Origin: Arthrobacter sp. N199823
GTDB lineage: Bacteria; Actinomycetota; Actinomycetes; Actinomycetales; Micrococcaceae
Assembly (NCBI RefSeq): GCF_002929705.1
Contig: NZ_PJIN01000002.1
Span: forward strand, 527,296 to 591,295
Length of the DNA stretch: 64,000 nucleotides
Direction: 5' to 3'
The notes under the pieces are model-generated. The model was given only the letters and a program-made list of their open reading frames with translations. It ran no database searches and was not told the DNA's origin. Shown here piece after piece: positions 17,176 to 25,455 of the stretch; position 1 is the first letter of the stretch, and the number at the start of each line of letters is the position of its first letter. The position numbers and the translations under genes are program-made.

Positions 17176-17628
17176 GTGGCCAATTACTCTGAGTTCTTCA
17201 TTGCCGACCACCACCAGGCAGTCGCTCGTGCCAAAGCGCGGCAGTCCGGGAAATCGCCCCAGATCGATGTGCCGGTACTGCCCACACCCGGACTGAGCGA
17301 CTTTGAGATTGAAGTACTTGGCGAACTTGCCGTCAAGAAAGTTCATGCAACAGGTGTTGCTGCCGAGCTGAGCCTGGTCGACATTGAGCTGGACACCCTG
17401 TTCGCTGTTCCGGATGCGCTGTTGGAGGTCTTTGCGGAGCTCAATGCCCCTGAAGATCCCGAAGAGGTCGTGGAGCTGGCTGCTCAGTGGGCTGCTGCCG
17501 AGGAGATGGAATCCACTCCCGAGGTCACCGAGCCGCTGCTGCGTGCACTGACAGCCATGGCTGCCGCTGCCCTTTCGGCCGCTGAAAGCAACGCCAAGAT
17601 GGGGCTGTTCTACTACTCCGCTGAGTAA
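17176..17628 (+). CDS. Hypothetical protein, 150 aa
   Basis: An acidic, alanine-rich, mostly helical protein with no membrane segment or signal peptide. GTG at 17176 follows GAAAGG at proper spacing. It opens with ANYSEFFIADHHQAVARAKA and ends GLFYYSAE. I do not recognise the family. It is the last gene before a dispersed repeat (17629-17692) and a terminator. Confidence 0.6.
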   Translation: MANYSEFFIADHHQAVARAKARQSGKSPQIDVPVLPTPGLSDFEIEVLGELAVKKVHATGVAAELSLVDIELDTLFAVPDALLEVFAELNAPEDPEEVVELAAQWAAAEEMESTPEVTEPLLRALTAMAAAALSAAESNAKMGLFYYSAE

Positions 17629-17692
17629 TCCCCAGCCGCTCGCACCGCTCGCCAGCTCGCGGCGGGTCCCTCGCGGCTGTGGGCTCAGCCCG
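17629..17692 (+). repeat. Post-stop dispersed repeat, copy A
   Basis: It starts at the base after the TAA stop with TCCCCAGCCGCTCGCACC and ends CTCGCGGCTGTGGGC. It closely resembles copy C at 51967-52029, and its ends resemble copies at 51761-51830 and 52786-52853. Confidence 0.65.
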
Positions 17693-17702
17693 TTTCGGAA
17701 AT

Positions 17703-17766
17703 GACACCGATTCCGCTTTATGATCCCGCGATCCCGGTATCGAAAAGCGGAATCGGTGTCTTTTTT
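17703..17766 (+). terminator. Rho-independent terminator
   Basis: A 17-bp stem, GACACCGATTCCGCTTT pairing with its complement at 17744-17760, followed by TTTTTT. Confidence 0.9.
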
Positions 17767-17980
17767 GCGTGTGAGGCGTAGCGAGACAGGTCATTTGCCA
17801 AACGTGGCCAGTAACACGTCGCCGTGGGTAGGGATTGTCTGGCATAATGGACAGGTACTCGATCCGCATGGCCCCTCTCTCCGTGTGATGATCCTGTCCT
17901 TAGAAGTCCGCCGCACGGCCCGCCCCACGGGAGCGTAAAACGGATTTCGTCCCTTTTTCGAAACAGGAGTAACCACAAAA
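17767..17980 (+). promoter_or_regulatory. rpsP upstream region
   Basis: Holds the promoter and leader of the rpsP operon. A -10-like CATAAT lies at 17843-17848 without a clear -35. No known ribosomal-protein leader motif is recognised. Confidence 0.4.
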
Positions 17981-18388
17981 GTGGCTGTAAAGATTCGCCT
18001 TAAGCGCTTCGGCAAGATGCGCGCCCCGTACTACCGCATCGTCGTCATGGACTCACACTCAAAGCGTGACGGCCGTGCCATCGAGGAAATCGGTAAGTAC
18101 CACCCCACCGAAAACCCGTCCTTCATCGAGGTCACCAGCGACCGCGCTCAGTACTGGCTCTCCGTCGGTGCTCAGCCGTCTGAGCCTGTTGCCAAGATCC
18201 TGAAGATCACCGGTGACTGGCAGAAGTTCAAGGGACTCAAGGGCGCCGAAGGCACCTTGAAGACCAAGGCTCCGAAGGAAGCATTCGTTGCTCCTGAGGC
18301 CAAGAACGTTGTTGTCAAGGAAGCCATCACCAAGAAGGCCAAGAAGGCCGACGAGGCAGAAGTAACTGAGAGCACCGAGGCTGAGTAG
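17981..18388 (+). CDS. rpsP: 30S ribosomal protein S16
   Basis: A 135-residue small-subunit protein. The conserved core ([20 protein letters not shown], then [13 protein letters not shown] and [10 protein letters not shown]) takes the first 80 residues. A lysine/glutamate-rich tail of about 50 residues follows, common in actinobacteria. GTG start after ACAGGAG. It heads the rpsP-khpA group. Confidence 0.97.
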   Translation: MAVKIRLKRFGKMRAPYYRIVVMDSHSKRDGRAIEEIGKYHPTENPSFIEVTSDRAQYWLSVGAQPSEPVAKILKITGDWQKFKGLKGAEGTLKTKAPKEAFVAPEAKNVVVKEAITKKAKKADEAEVTESTEAE

Positions 18389-18389
18389 C

Positions 18390-18632
18390 TTGCTGGCCGA
18401 AGCGCTGGAGCACCTGGTTCGCGGGATTGTTGACTCTCCCGAGGACGTTAAGGTGAGCGTCAAGAACAACCGCCGCGGGGAATCCCTCGAGGTGCGAGTT
18501 CATCAAGACGATCTGGGCCGGGTTATTGGCCGTCAGGGTCGCACCGCACGTGCCTTGCGCACTGTAGTTGCTGCTTTGGCCAACGGCGAGTCAGTACGTG
18601 TTGACGTTGTTGACACGGACCGCCGCCACTAA
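18390..18632 (+). CDS. khpA: KH-domain RNA-binding protein KhpA
   Basis: An 80-residue protein formed of one KH domain; the motif is LGRVIGRQGRTARALRTVV. Together with KhpB it binds RNAs in other bacteria. TTG start one base after the rpsP stop, with likely translational coupling. The rpsP-khpA-rimM-trmD order is typical for actinobacteria. Confidence 0.93.
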   Translation: MLAEALEHLVRGIVDSPEDVKVSVKNNRRGESLEVRVHQDDLGRVIGRQGRTARALRTVVAALANGESVRVDVVDTDRRH

Positions 18633-18693
18633 CCTGCCCGGAGCTTGCGCAACTGCTAAGGTTGCGTGAAGTTTTTCAGCAGTGAAGCCAAAC

Positions 18694-18736
18694 GTTTGGC
18701 CCCGGCACCATAATGGTGACGGGGCCAAACTTTTTT
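18694..18736 (+). terminator. Terminator between khpA and rimM
   Basis: GTTTGGCCCCG pairs with CGGGGCCAAAC around an inner CACCA/TGGTG hairpin, then TTTTTT. It splits rpsP-khpA from rimM-trmD or attenuates read-through. Confidence 0.88.
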
Positions 18737-18781
18737 CCCCAAATTTTTCGCAGTTTATTCAGCAATAACTTAGGAGTTCCC

Positions 18782-19369
18782 ATGCAGGTCCAGGTTGCCC
18801 GGATTGGCAAGCCCCATGGCATCAAGGGTGAGGTCACCGTATTGGTCCTCACCGATGCCCCCGATTCCCGCTTTGCGGTCGGATCCGAGTTCGTGGTGGA
18901 ACCGGCAAAGCTCGGCACCCTGACTGTTAGGAGCTCGCGCTGGAACAAGGACATCTTGCTGCTCGGCTTTGAAGGTACCAATACCCGCAATGACGCGGAG
19001 TTGCTCCGTGGCGCCACCATGTTCTTCGAATCAGATGACGACGAGGACGACGACGCCTGGTACGAACACGAGCTGCTGGGCCTTGAGGTCCGGGTCGGCA
19101 AAAACAAGGTTGGCAAGGTGACAGGGTTGCGCACCCAGGCCGTGCAGGATCTGCTCATCGTTGAAGACTCCGATGGCGATGAAGTCCTGGTGCCCTTCGT
19201 GGACGAGATCGTCCCCGAGGTCAACATTGAGGAGGGTTACGTCCTGCTCACCCCGCCGGCCGGCTTGTTCACTGTCAATAAGGACGCCTCTGAGAATGAT
19301 GAAAGCGGCGAAGCTGCCGATCTCAATGGCGCTGATGGTTCGGATGGTTCAGAAGGAAAGCCCGAGTAA
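18782..19369 (+). CDS. rimM: Ribosome maturation factor RimM
   Basis: A 195-residue 30S assembly factor that binds S19. The N-terminal RimM domain starts [15 protein letters not shown] and a PRC-barrel half follows ([35 protein letters not shown]). ATG at 18782 follows TTAGGAG. A short acidic C-terminal tail ([12 protein letters not shown]) is extra. Its stop overlaps the trmD start by one base. Confidence 0.95.
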   Translation: MQVQVARIGKPHGIKGEVTVLVLTDAPDSRFAVGSEFVVEPAKLGTLTVRSSRWNKDILLLGFEGTNTRNDAELLRGATMFFESDDDEDDDAWYEHELLGLEVRVGKNKVGKVTGLRTQAVQDLLIVEDSDGDEVLVPFVDEIVPEVNIEEGYVLLTPPAGLFTVNKDASENDESGEAADLNGADGSDGSEGKPE

Positions 19370-20166
19370 TGCGATTTGACGTTGTCAGCATCTTCCCCGA
19401 ATATTTGGCTCCCCTTGATCTGAGCCTCATTGGCAAGGCCCGCACCGAGGGGCTGCTGGAGCTGGTAGTGCATGACCTGCGCAGCTACACAGCAGATCGC
19501 CACCGCACCGTCGACGACACCCCCTATGGTGGTGGCGCCGGCATGGTCATGAAGCCGGAGCCATGGGCGATGGCCCTGACGGACATTGCCGCTTCTTCTC
19601 CCGCGCCCGACGGCGTGTTGCCCACCTTGATTGTGCCCTCGCCTGCCGGTGAGGTATTCAATCAAGCGTTGGCCTATGAACTGGCAGAGACCGAACACTT
19701 GGTTTTCGCCTGTGGCCGGTATGAGGGCATTGACGAGCGGGTATTGGAATGGGCCGCGGATGATTACATTGTGCGTCCCGTCAGCCTGGGCGACTATGTG
19801 CTCAATGGCGGCGAAGTAGCTGTCTTAGCGATGGTGGAAGCCATTGGCCGTTTGGTGCCCGGCGTGGTGGGTAACCCGGAATCCCTCATTGAAGAATCCC
19901 ACTCCGATGGCTTGCTCGAGTACCCGGTCTACACCAAGCCTTCCGTATGGCGCGATCGAGAAGTGCCGGAGGTGTTGCTCAGCGGGAACCACGGAAAGAT
20001 CGCCAAGTTCCGCAAGGAACTGCAATTGCGCCGCACCGCCGATCGTCGTCCTGACCTCATTGACGTTCTTGACGTCTCTAAGTTCAGCAAAGCGGATCGC
20101 AACGTTCTGTGGGAACTGGGGTACGCCGTCGTCGATGGTAAGGCAGTTCGTCGAGAAGATGACTAA
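19369..20166 (+). CDS. trmD: tRNA (guanine-37-N1)-methyltransferase TrmD
   Basis: A 265-residue SPOUT-fold enzyme that methylates G37 of tRNAs to prevent frameshifting. The knotted AdoMet site is seen as [13 protein letters not shown] and [14 protein letters not shown] (about 117-158). N-terminal [16 protein letters not shown] is typical. Overlaps rimM. Confidence 0.97.
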   Translation: MRFDVVSIFPEYLAPLDLSLIGKARTEGLLELVVHDLRSYTADRHRTVDDTPYGGGAGMVMKPEPWAMALTDIAASSPAPDGVLPTLIVPSPAGEVFNQALAYELAETEHLVFACGRYEGIDERVLEWAADDYIVRPVSLGDYVLNGGEVAVLAMVEAIGRLVPGVVGNPESLIEESHSDGLLEYPVYTKPSVWRDREVPEVLLSGNHGKIAKFRKELQLRRTADRRPDLIDVLDVSKFSKADRNVLWELGYAVVDGKAVRREDD

Positions 20167-20415
20167 AGTGTGAGGAAATCTCATGCCGGGGCTCGCCCTG
20201 ATTAGCTTGACGGCCATCGATATGGCAAAATATGTAGAAGTGCCTACTGGGCGCACTCCTGCCACAGGGGGAGCGATCGTCAACAGGGCGGCACGCTGGT
20301 ATTCCATCCATGGAATCCGGTCCAATTCTTTCGTTCTCCATGACTGGCCTCGTGCCGTCCATGGAAAATGTGACACAAAGCAAATGACCTGTGGCGTTTG
20401 TCTGGAGTGAGAAAA
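20167..20415 (+). promoter_or_regulatory. rplS leader with putative promoter
   Basis: 249 bp ahead of rplS. TTGACG at 20207-20212 with TATGTA 18 bp later at 20231 may form a promoter, leaving a leader of about 170 nt. GTCCATGGA-like inverted pieces occur, but no known L19 leader motif is recognised. Confidence 0.45.
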
Positions 20416-20775
20416 ATGCAGATTCTCGATTCTGTTGACGCAGCTAGCCTGCGCAGCGACATCCCCGCCTTCCGTGCCGGCGATACCGTTAATGTTCATG
20501 TGAACATTATTGAAGGTTCCCGCTCACGTGTTCAGCTGTTCAAGGGCTTCGTCCTTGGCCGTCATGGCGACGGCATCCGCGAGACCTTCACGGTCCGCAA
20601 GGTCTCCTTCGGCGTCGGCGTAGAGCGTACCTTCCCGGTACACTCCCCGGTTCTGGACAAGATCGAAGTTGTCACCAAGGGTGACGTTCGTCGTGCCAAG
20701 CTGTACTACATGCGTAACCTTCGCGGCAAGGCTGCAAAGATCAAGGAAAAGCGCGACAACCTCCCCACCAAGTAA
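20416..20775 (+). CDS. rplS: 50S ribosomal protein L19
   Basis: A 119-residue large-subunit protein at the subunit interface. The conserved [33 protein letters not shown] and [18 protein letters not shown] segments are present. The ATG at 20416 follows TGGAGTGAGAAAA; a slightly longer in-frame start is less likely. Confidence 0.97.
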   Translation: MQILDSVDAASLRSDIPAFRAGDTVNVHVNIIEGSRSRVQLFKGFVLGRHGDGIRETFTVRKVSFGVGVERTFPVHSPVLDKIEVVTKGDVRRAKLYYMRNLRGKAAKIKEKRDNLPTK

Positions 20776-20792
20776 CAAAGGGGAGTCGCACT

Positions 20793-21479
20793 TTGACTCA
20801 AGCGAAACGCCAGTCCAGGAAACTGGGCTGGCGTTTTGTTGTTATTGCCGTAATTATTGTCTTTTTCTTCCTGGCGCTGGTTCGCAATGTGTGGATGGAT
20901 GTTTACTACATTCCTTCTGAATCAATGGAACCTCTGGTACTCACAGGTGACCGCGTATTGGTCTCCCGGCTGGCTTTCACCAACAAGCCCATTGAGCGCG
21001 GTGACGTGGTCCTCTTTGATGGCCGAGGATCCTTTTTGCCCTTGAAATCCGGAGCAGGTCCGGTGGCTGACGGCATTGTGGCTACCGGGCAGTGGCTGGG
21101 CCTTGTGCCCAATGACAACATTTACGTCAAACGCGTCTTAGGTGTTGCCGGAGATACTGTTAAGTGCTGCTCGTCAGAGGGTCTGTTGGAAATTAATGGT
21201 GTGCCCGTTACTGAGAGTTACCTGTATCCAGGGGATGAACCCAGCGCGTTGACGTTCGAGGTCACTGTCCCAGAGGGTAAGTTGTGGCTTATGGGTGATC
21301 ACCGTGATGTCTCGCTGGATTCGAGGTCCTTATTGGGTTCTCCCGGTGGTGGCCTGGTGTCAACTGACAGGGTCATTGGAACACCCGTCGCCACGGTGTG
21401 GCCCCTGGGTCGGATACACATGCTGGACACTGATTCGGGTGCAAGCCCTAACGGCACAAGTAAAAGTGGCTTGCCGTAG
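20793..21479 (+). CDS. lepB: Signal peptidase I (first of two)
   Basis: A 228-residue membrane serine protease that cleaves Sec signal peptides. One N-terminal membrane segment (about 13-31), nucleophile Ser44 in YIPSESMEP, and general-base Lys113 in IYVKRVLGVAGD. The late boxes are LWLMGDHRDVSLDSR. TTG start after AAGGGGAG. A nearby Cys pair (KCCSSEG) also occurs in the second peptidase. Tandem with a longer paralogue. Confidence 0.93.
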   Translation: MTQAKRQSRKLGWRFVVIAVIIVFFFLALVRNVWMDVYYIPSESMEPLVLTGDRVLVSRLAFTNKPIERGDVVLFDGRGSFLPLKSGAGPVADGIVATGQWLGLVPNDNIYVKRVLGVAGDTVKCCSSEGLLEINGVPVTESYLYPGDEPSALTFEVTVPEGKLWLMGDHRDVSLDSRSLLGSPGGGLVSTDRVIGTPVATVWPLGRIHMLDTDSGASPNGTSKSGLP

Positions 21480-21574
21480 GTATCACCTCGGTATTGGCCC
21501 CCGCTATCCGTCCCGAGCTCTTGCCCGAGTGCGATCGCCCTTTCTTTGACCTGACTTTGCTAAGGAAATAAACG

Positions 21575-22444
21575 TTGACGCAACACAGTGATCCCGAAGA
21601 AACCGATGAGCCGGACCCCGTAGGGGGAGCCGAGCCGGCTTCGTTAGATGAGCGGGTGCGTCAAGATCTTCGGGCCCGCCACCTGGCGTCGGATCCAGTC
21701 GTTGAGGTGCCATTGACAACAGGTCAGCAGGTGGGCCGGCAGGCATTGGCGTGGGGCAAAGAGATCCTCACCATTGTTCTCATTGCCTTGGTGCTGTCCT
21801 TCCTCATCAAGACGTTCTTGTTTAGAGCCTTCTTCATTCCATCCGGCTCCATGGAAAACACCCTTCAAATCAACGATCGAATCTTCGTGAACTTGTTGGT
21901 GCCCCAGCCCATCGGCCTCAAGCGCGGCGATGTTGTAGTGTTCAAGGATTCTCAGGGTTGGCTCAGTGAAGAACCCGTTGCTAACAAACCCTCGGGTTGG
22001 CTCAACGAGGTCGCCACGTTCATCGGCCTGGCACCGGATAGCTCCGAGCAGCACCTCATTAAGCGGGTCATCGGCATGCCAGGGGATAAAGTCGTTTGCT
22101 GCACCAGTGACGGCAAACTGAGCGTCAACGGCACTGCCATCACCGAGCCGTATCTCTTCCCCGGTGCGTCACCGTCAGACACAACGTTCTCCGTGACGGT
22201 TCCCGAGGGACACTTGTGGGTTATGGGCGATCACCGCAACAACTCCATGGATTCCCGTGCTCACAACAGTCTTAATGGGACCGGATTTGTCCCCATTTCA
22301 GATGTTGAGGGCAGGGCAGTTGTCATTGCATGGCCGCTGTCCCGTGTGGGCATCCTAGGCAACTATCCAGAAGTGTTCGCCGATGTTCCCGCCCCCCAAA
22401 GCGAAAGCGTCAGTTCCCCCACTCCCACTCCGGCAGGCCCCTAA
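21575..22444 (+). CDS. lepB: Signal peptidase I (second of two)
   Basis: A 289-residue paralogue with an acidic cytoplasmic N-terminal region of about 60 residues, a membrane segment (about 63-83), nucleophile Ser92 in IPSGSMENTL and Lys163 in LIKRVIGMPGD. MGDHRNNSMDSR is the canonical late box. TTG start after TAAGGAAAT. A Cys pair (VVCCTSDG) matches that in the first copy. It overlaps rnhB by one base. Confidence 0.94.
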   Translation: MTQHSDPEETDEPDPVGGAEPASLDERVRQDLRARHLASDPVVEVPLTTGQQVGRQALAWGKEILTIVLIALVLSFLIKTFLFRAFFIPSGSMENTLQINDRIFVNLLVPQPIGLKRGDVVVFKDSQGWLSEEPVANKPSGWLNEVATFIGLAPDSSEQHLIKRVIGMPGDKVVCCTSDGKLSVNGTAITEPYLFPGASPSDTTFSVTVPEGHLWVMGDHRNNSMDSRAHNSLNGTGFVPISDVEGRAVVIAWPLSRVGILGNYPEVFADVPAPQSESVSSPTPTPAGP

Positions 22445-23127
22445 TGGCGGCAGCGGCTCCCACCCTTGACTGGGAACGGGAACTCGCGGCTCAGGGATAC
22501 CATGCGGTGGCTGGCTGCGATGAAGTGGGTCGAGGCTCTCTCGCTGGCCCCGTCAGCGTTGGTGTGGTCATCATCCACCCAGAGACCGCCGTGGAATTGC
22601 CCGGGGTCAAAGATAGCAAGCTGCTACGGATTCCCGTCCGCGAAGCCCTGGTGCCAGCCATTATCGAATGGGCGGACGCCAGCGCTGTCGGTCATGCAAC
22701 AGCCTTGGAAATTGATGCCCTGGGACTCGTAGCCGCGCTACGGCTGGCCGGCACACGCGCCATGGCTCAAGCCGCGGCGTCAGTGATCCCTGACTTTGTG
22801 ATTTTGGATGGCAATCAGGACTGGCTCTCCGTTCCGGTGCAGCGTGACTTTGACTTGTTCTCGGCGCATGAGCCCCAGGAGCCGGAGGAAACCCCGGCGC
22901 CATGGCGGCTGCAGACGCGCATCAAGGCCGACATGACGTGCATGTCCGTTGCTGCCGCCAGCGTCTTGGCCAAGGTGGAACGTGACGGCATCATGGCGGA
23001 GCTGGCGCAGCAGTTTCCGGCGTTCGGCTGGGATGCCAATATGGGCTATGGAACGGCGACGCACAAGGCTGCCATTGCCCAGTTTGGCCCCACCGACTAC
23101 CACCGCCAGACGTGGCGGCTGCTCTAG
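22444..23127 (+). CDS. rnhB: Ribonuclease HII
   Basis: A 227-residue enzyme that removes ribonucleotides from DNA. Catalytic region AGCDEVGRGSLAGPV near residue 22 with Asp-Glu, VKDSKLL, and later acidic positions (VILDGNQDWLS, KADMTCMSVAAASVLAKVERD). The ATG at 22444 overlaps the lepB stop. It is part of the conserved lepB-rnhB-DUF2469 order. Confidence 0.95.
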   Translation: MAAAAPTLDWERELAAQGYHAVAGCDEVGRGSLAGPVSVGVVIIHPETAVELPGVKDSKLLRIPVREALVPAIIEWADASAVGHATALEIDALGLVAALRLAGTRAMAQAAASVIPDFVILDGNQDWLSVPVQRDFDLFSAHEPQEPEETPAPWRLQTRIKADMTCMSVAAASVLAKVERDGIMAELAQQFPAFGWDANMGYGTATHKAAIAQFGPTDYHRQTWRLL

Positions 23128-23211
23128 TTTTCGCCGCCGCGTGTGCCACTGTACCTACCGCTGCGTGTGCCCCGTTGGGTATCTTGGCCCCGCGTGATGG
23201 ATGATGGAAGC

Positions 23212-23544
23212 ATGAGTGCTGAGGATCTGGAAAACTACGAAACCGAGATGGAACTGCAGCTTTACCGCGAATACCGTGACGTGGTGAACTTATTCAGCTA
23301 CGTGGTGGAGACTGAACGACGTTTCTACTTGGCCAATCATGTTGATTTGCAGGCTCGCTCGGCAGACGGCGAGGTCTACTTTGACCTGACCCTGCAGGAC
23401 GCCTGGGTGTGGGACGTCTACCGGACAGCACGGTTCGTGAAGAACGTCCGCGTGATCACGTTCAAGGACGTCAACGTCGAAGAGCTGATGAAGACCGATG
23501 ATCTGCAGATACCCAAGGACGGACAGCTGGGCAACTTCGGCTGA
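23212..23544 (+). CDS. DUF2469 family protein
   Basis: A 110-residue small protein conserved next to rnhB in actinobacteria. It begins MSAEDLENYETEMELQLYRE, matching the usual family start, so I chose the ATG at 23212 over upstream in-frame starts. The body contains VVETERRFYLANHVDLQ and DAWVWDVYRTARFVKNVRV. Biochemical function is unknown. Confidence 0.9.
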   Translation: MSAEDLENYETEMELQLYREYRDVVNLFSYVVETERRFYLANHVDLQARSADGEVYFDLTLQDAWVWDVYRTARFVKNVRVITFKDVNVEELMKTDDLQIPKDGQLGNFG

Positions 23545-23580
23545 TGCTTTCCGGGCCTACCTTAACCCACTAAATGATTA

Positions 23581-23627
23581 AGGGAAGGTCGACGACGAAA
23601 CGTACGTTTCGCCGTCGACCTTCCCTT
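23581..23627. terminator. Bidirectional terminator between DUF2469 and HxlR genes
   Basis: AGGGAAGGTCGACG pairs with CGTCGACCTTCCCT, capped by the palindrome CGAAACGTACGTTTCG; TTT follows. It serves the convergent pair. Confidence 0.88.
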
Positions 23628-23642
23628 TGCTGCGTGTGGGCA

Positions 23643-24020
23643 TTATTTCTGAGGGGACTGCTTTGCGTCGTAAGTCTCGCGGGCACTCATAATGATGGGC
23701 ATATTGTCCTTGGCCCACGTCTCCAGGGCAAGGATTGGTTGGGCCAAACTGGTGCCCGATTCGCTCAGCTGGTACTCCACCCGCGGCGGGATTTGGGCGT
23801 ACATGGTGCGGATAATCAGGCCGTCACGTTCCAGGCCTCGCAGGGTCTGCGTCAGCATTTTTTGTGACACGCCGTCCACCCGTTTAGCCAGCGCGGAAAA
23901 CCTCAGCGGTCCCTGACTCAAGGCGCCTACAACGAGCACGCTCCAGCGGTCCCCGATCCTATCCAGGACTTGCCGGGACGGGCAGTTGCGATTGTAGGGA
24001 TCCCACATTGGCTGATTCAT
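23643..24020 (-). CDS. HxlR-family transcriptional regulator
   Basis: A 125-residue winged-helix regulator. It starts MNQPMWDPYNRNCPSRQVL with the family's conserved Cys at position 13, often the redox-sensing residue. Then come DRIGDRWSVLVVGAL and the recognition region GVSQKMLTQTLRGLERDG. It is divergent from an NAD(P)-binding oxidoreductase, a typical arrangement for HxlR regulators with their target, probably responding to quinones, aldehydes or oxidants. Confidence 0.88.
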   Translation of the reverse strand: MNQPMWDPYNRNCPSRQVLDRIGDRWSVLVVGALSQGPLRFSALAKRVDGVSQKMLTQTLRGLERDGLIIRTMYAQIPPRVEYQLSESGTSLAQPILALETWAKDNMPIIMSARETYDAKQSPQK

Positions 24021-24142
24021 TAGTCTTTTCTCCGTACCGATTGAACCCTCAGTCTATCAAGTGAAGTATCCAATGGTGTGTTACTCTCTTTTAGAAACCA
24101 TAAATGGGCGTGGACATGAGCCACGGACAAGGAGTAATCAGA

Positions 24143-24787
24143 ATGGCAAAGATCAAGGTCATCGGCGGAACTGGGTACGCCGGGAGCAACATTGTTCGTG
24201 AGGCTGTCAAGCGTGGGCATGAAGTGACGTCGCTGAGCCGCAAGCTGCCAGAGAGCCCGGTTGATGGCGCAACGTACATCACCGGATCGGTGCTGGATGC
24301 AGACTTCTTAGCGCAAAACATTGGCGATGCTGATGTTGTCATTGAGGCTCTTTCACCCCGAGGCGAGCTGGTGGGCAAGCTGGAAGACGTTGTGGCGGAC
24401 TTGTTGCCTTTGGTTGCAGCAGCCGGTGCGCGTTTGGGCATCATTGGTGGAGCGGGCTCCCTGCAGGTTGCCCTGGGTGGGCCCCTCGTCATGGACACGC
24501 CAGGGTTCCCGGCTGAGATTCTGCCGGAGTCACGGACAGCAGGACGCCTGTTGGAAATGGCCAAGGACGCCTCGGCCGAGCTGGACTGGTTCTATGTCAG
24601 CCCCGCTGGCGGATTCGGTGCCTTTGCCCCCGGTGAAGCCACCGGGGCCTACCGCACGGGTGGCGATGTATTGCTCGTTGATGACGCGGGCAACTCCAAC
24701 ATTTCCGGTGCGGACTTTGGACTCGCAGTGATTGACGAGGTTGAGTCGCCTGCCCACCGCAATCAGCGTTTCACGGTGGCTTACTAA
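24143..24787 (+). CDS. NAD(P)-binding SDR-like reductase
   Basis: A 214-residue atypical short-chain reductase (NmrA/NAD(P)H-binding type). The N-terminal dinucleotide motif is VIGGTGYAGSNIV. The ATG at 24143 has AAGGAGTAATC upstream. VVIEALSPRGELV and LGIIGGAGSLQVA fit the family. It is divergent from the HxlR gene, so it is likely under its control. The substrate is unknown. Confidence 0.85.
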   Translation: MAKIKVIGGTGYAGSNIVREAVKRGHEVTSLSRKLPESPVDGATYITGSVLDADFLAQNIGDADVVIEALSPRGELVGKLEDVVADLLPLVAAAGARLGIIGGAGSLQVALGGPLVMDTPGFPAEILPESRTAGRLLEMAKDASAELDWFYVSPAGGFGAFAPGEATGAYRTGGDVLLVDDAGNSNISGADFGLAVIDEVESPAHRNQRFTVAY

Positions 24788-25098
24788 CGCGGCTGCTTAC
24801 ACTGGCCACTCAGGTTGCTACCTGACGCGGCTTTCTATTCGGCTTGACGCTGGCCGAACAGTGACAGGCCCATCGTAAGATGCCAAAAGTGCCAGGACCC
24901 GGGTGCCCGGTCGGAATATTCCGGCCGGGCACTGCTGCGTCTGGGTAGTACGTCTGGGAGGAGTATTGGCAGCAATAATCCGGTATTTTGCGGACATTGA
25001 GTCCCTCACAGACAGTGCTGCCGGGCAGCTATCCACAATCGGGGGTTGAGGCCTTTCTTCGTTTCATGAAGCACGCCAAGCTGGCAGTGGAGGCAGTC
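24788..25098. other. Intergenic region before yraN, 311 bp
   Basis: Contains a near-perfect inverted repeat GTGCCCGG...CCGGGCAC at 24903-24932 without a T-run. An in-frame upstream extension of yraN reaches 24988 but looks non-coding. I see no RNA gene. Confidence 0.45.
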
Positions 25099-25455
25099 AT
25101 GAGAACAAAGGACATACTCGGCCAGACCGGTGAGCGGATGGCGGCAGATTACTTGGAAGACCGGGGAATCCGGGTCATCGACAGTAATTGGCGGTGCGCC
25201 AGCGGTGAGATCGATCTGGTGGCATTGGACGGTGGCGAGCTGGTTATTGTGGAGGTGAAGACGCGTCGCTCTCGCCGTTACGGCGACCCTCTGGAAGCGC
25301 TGACTAGGGCCAAATTGCTGCGGCTGCGTACTTTGGCAGTGTTGTGGGCGCGGGAGCACCACTATGTCGTTGGATCTCTGCGTATTGACGCGGTGGGCAT
25401 TGTGATGGATCAGTGTGGACCGCCCTCCATAGATCACCTCAAAGGGGTGGCCTGA
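25099..25455 (+). CDS. yraN: YraN/UPF0102 family endonuclease-like protein
   Basis: A 118-residue protein with a restriction-endonuclease-like fold. Typical start LGQTGERMAADYLEDRG, then the acidic core GEIDLVALDGGELVIVEVK, which holds the E/D-ExK pattern. The ATG at 25099 follows TGGAGGCAG and gives the usual family length. The gene overlaps comM by one base and belongs to the conserved yraN-comM-dprA group. Confidence 0.9.
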   Translation: MRTKDILGQTGERMAADYLEDRGIRVIDSNWRCASGEIDLVALDGGELVIVEVKTRRSRRYGDPLEALTRAKLLRLRTLAVLWAREHHYVVGSLRIDAVGIVMDQCGPPSIDHLKGVA

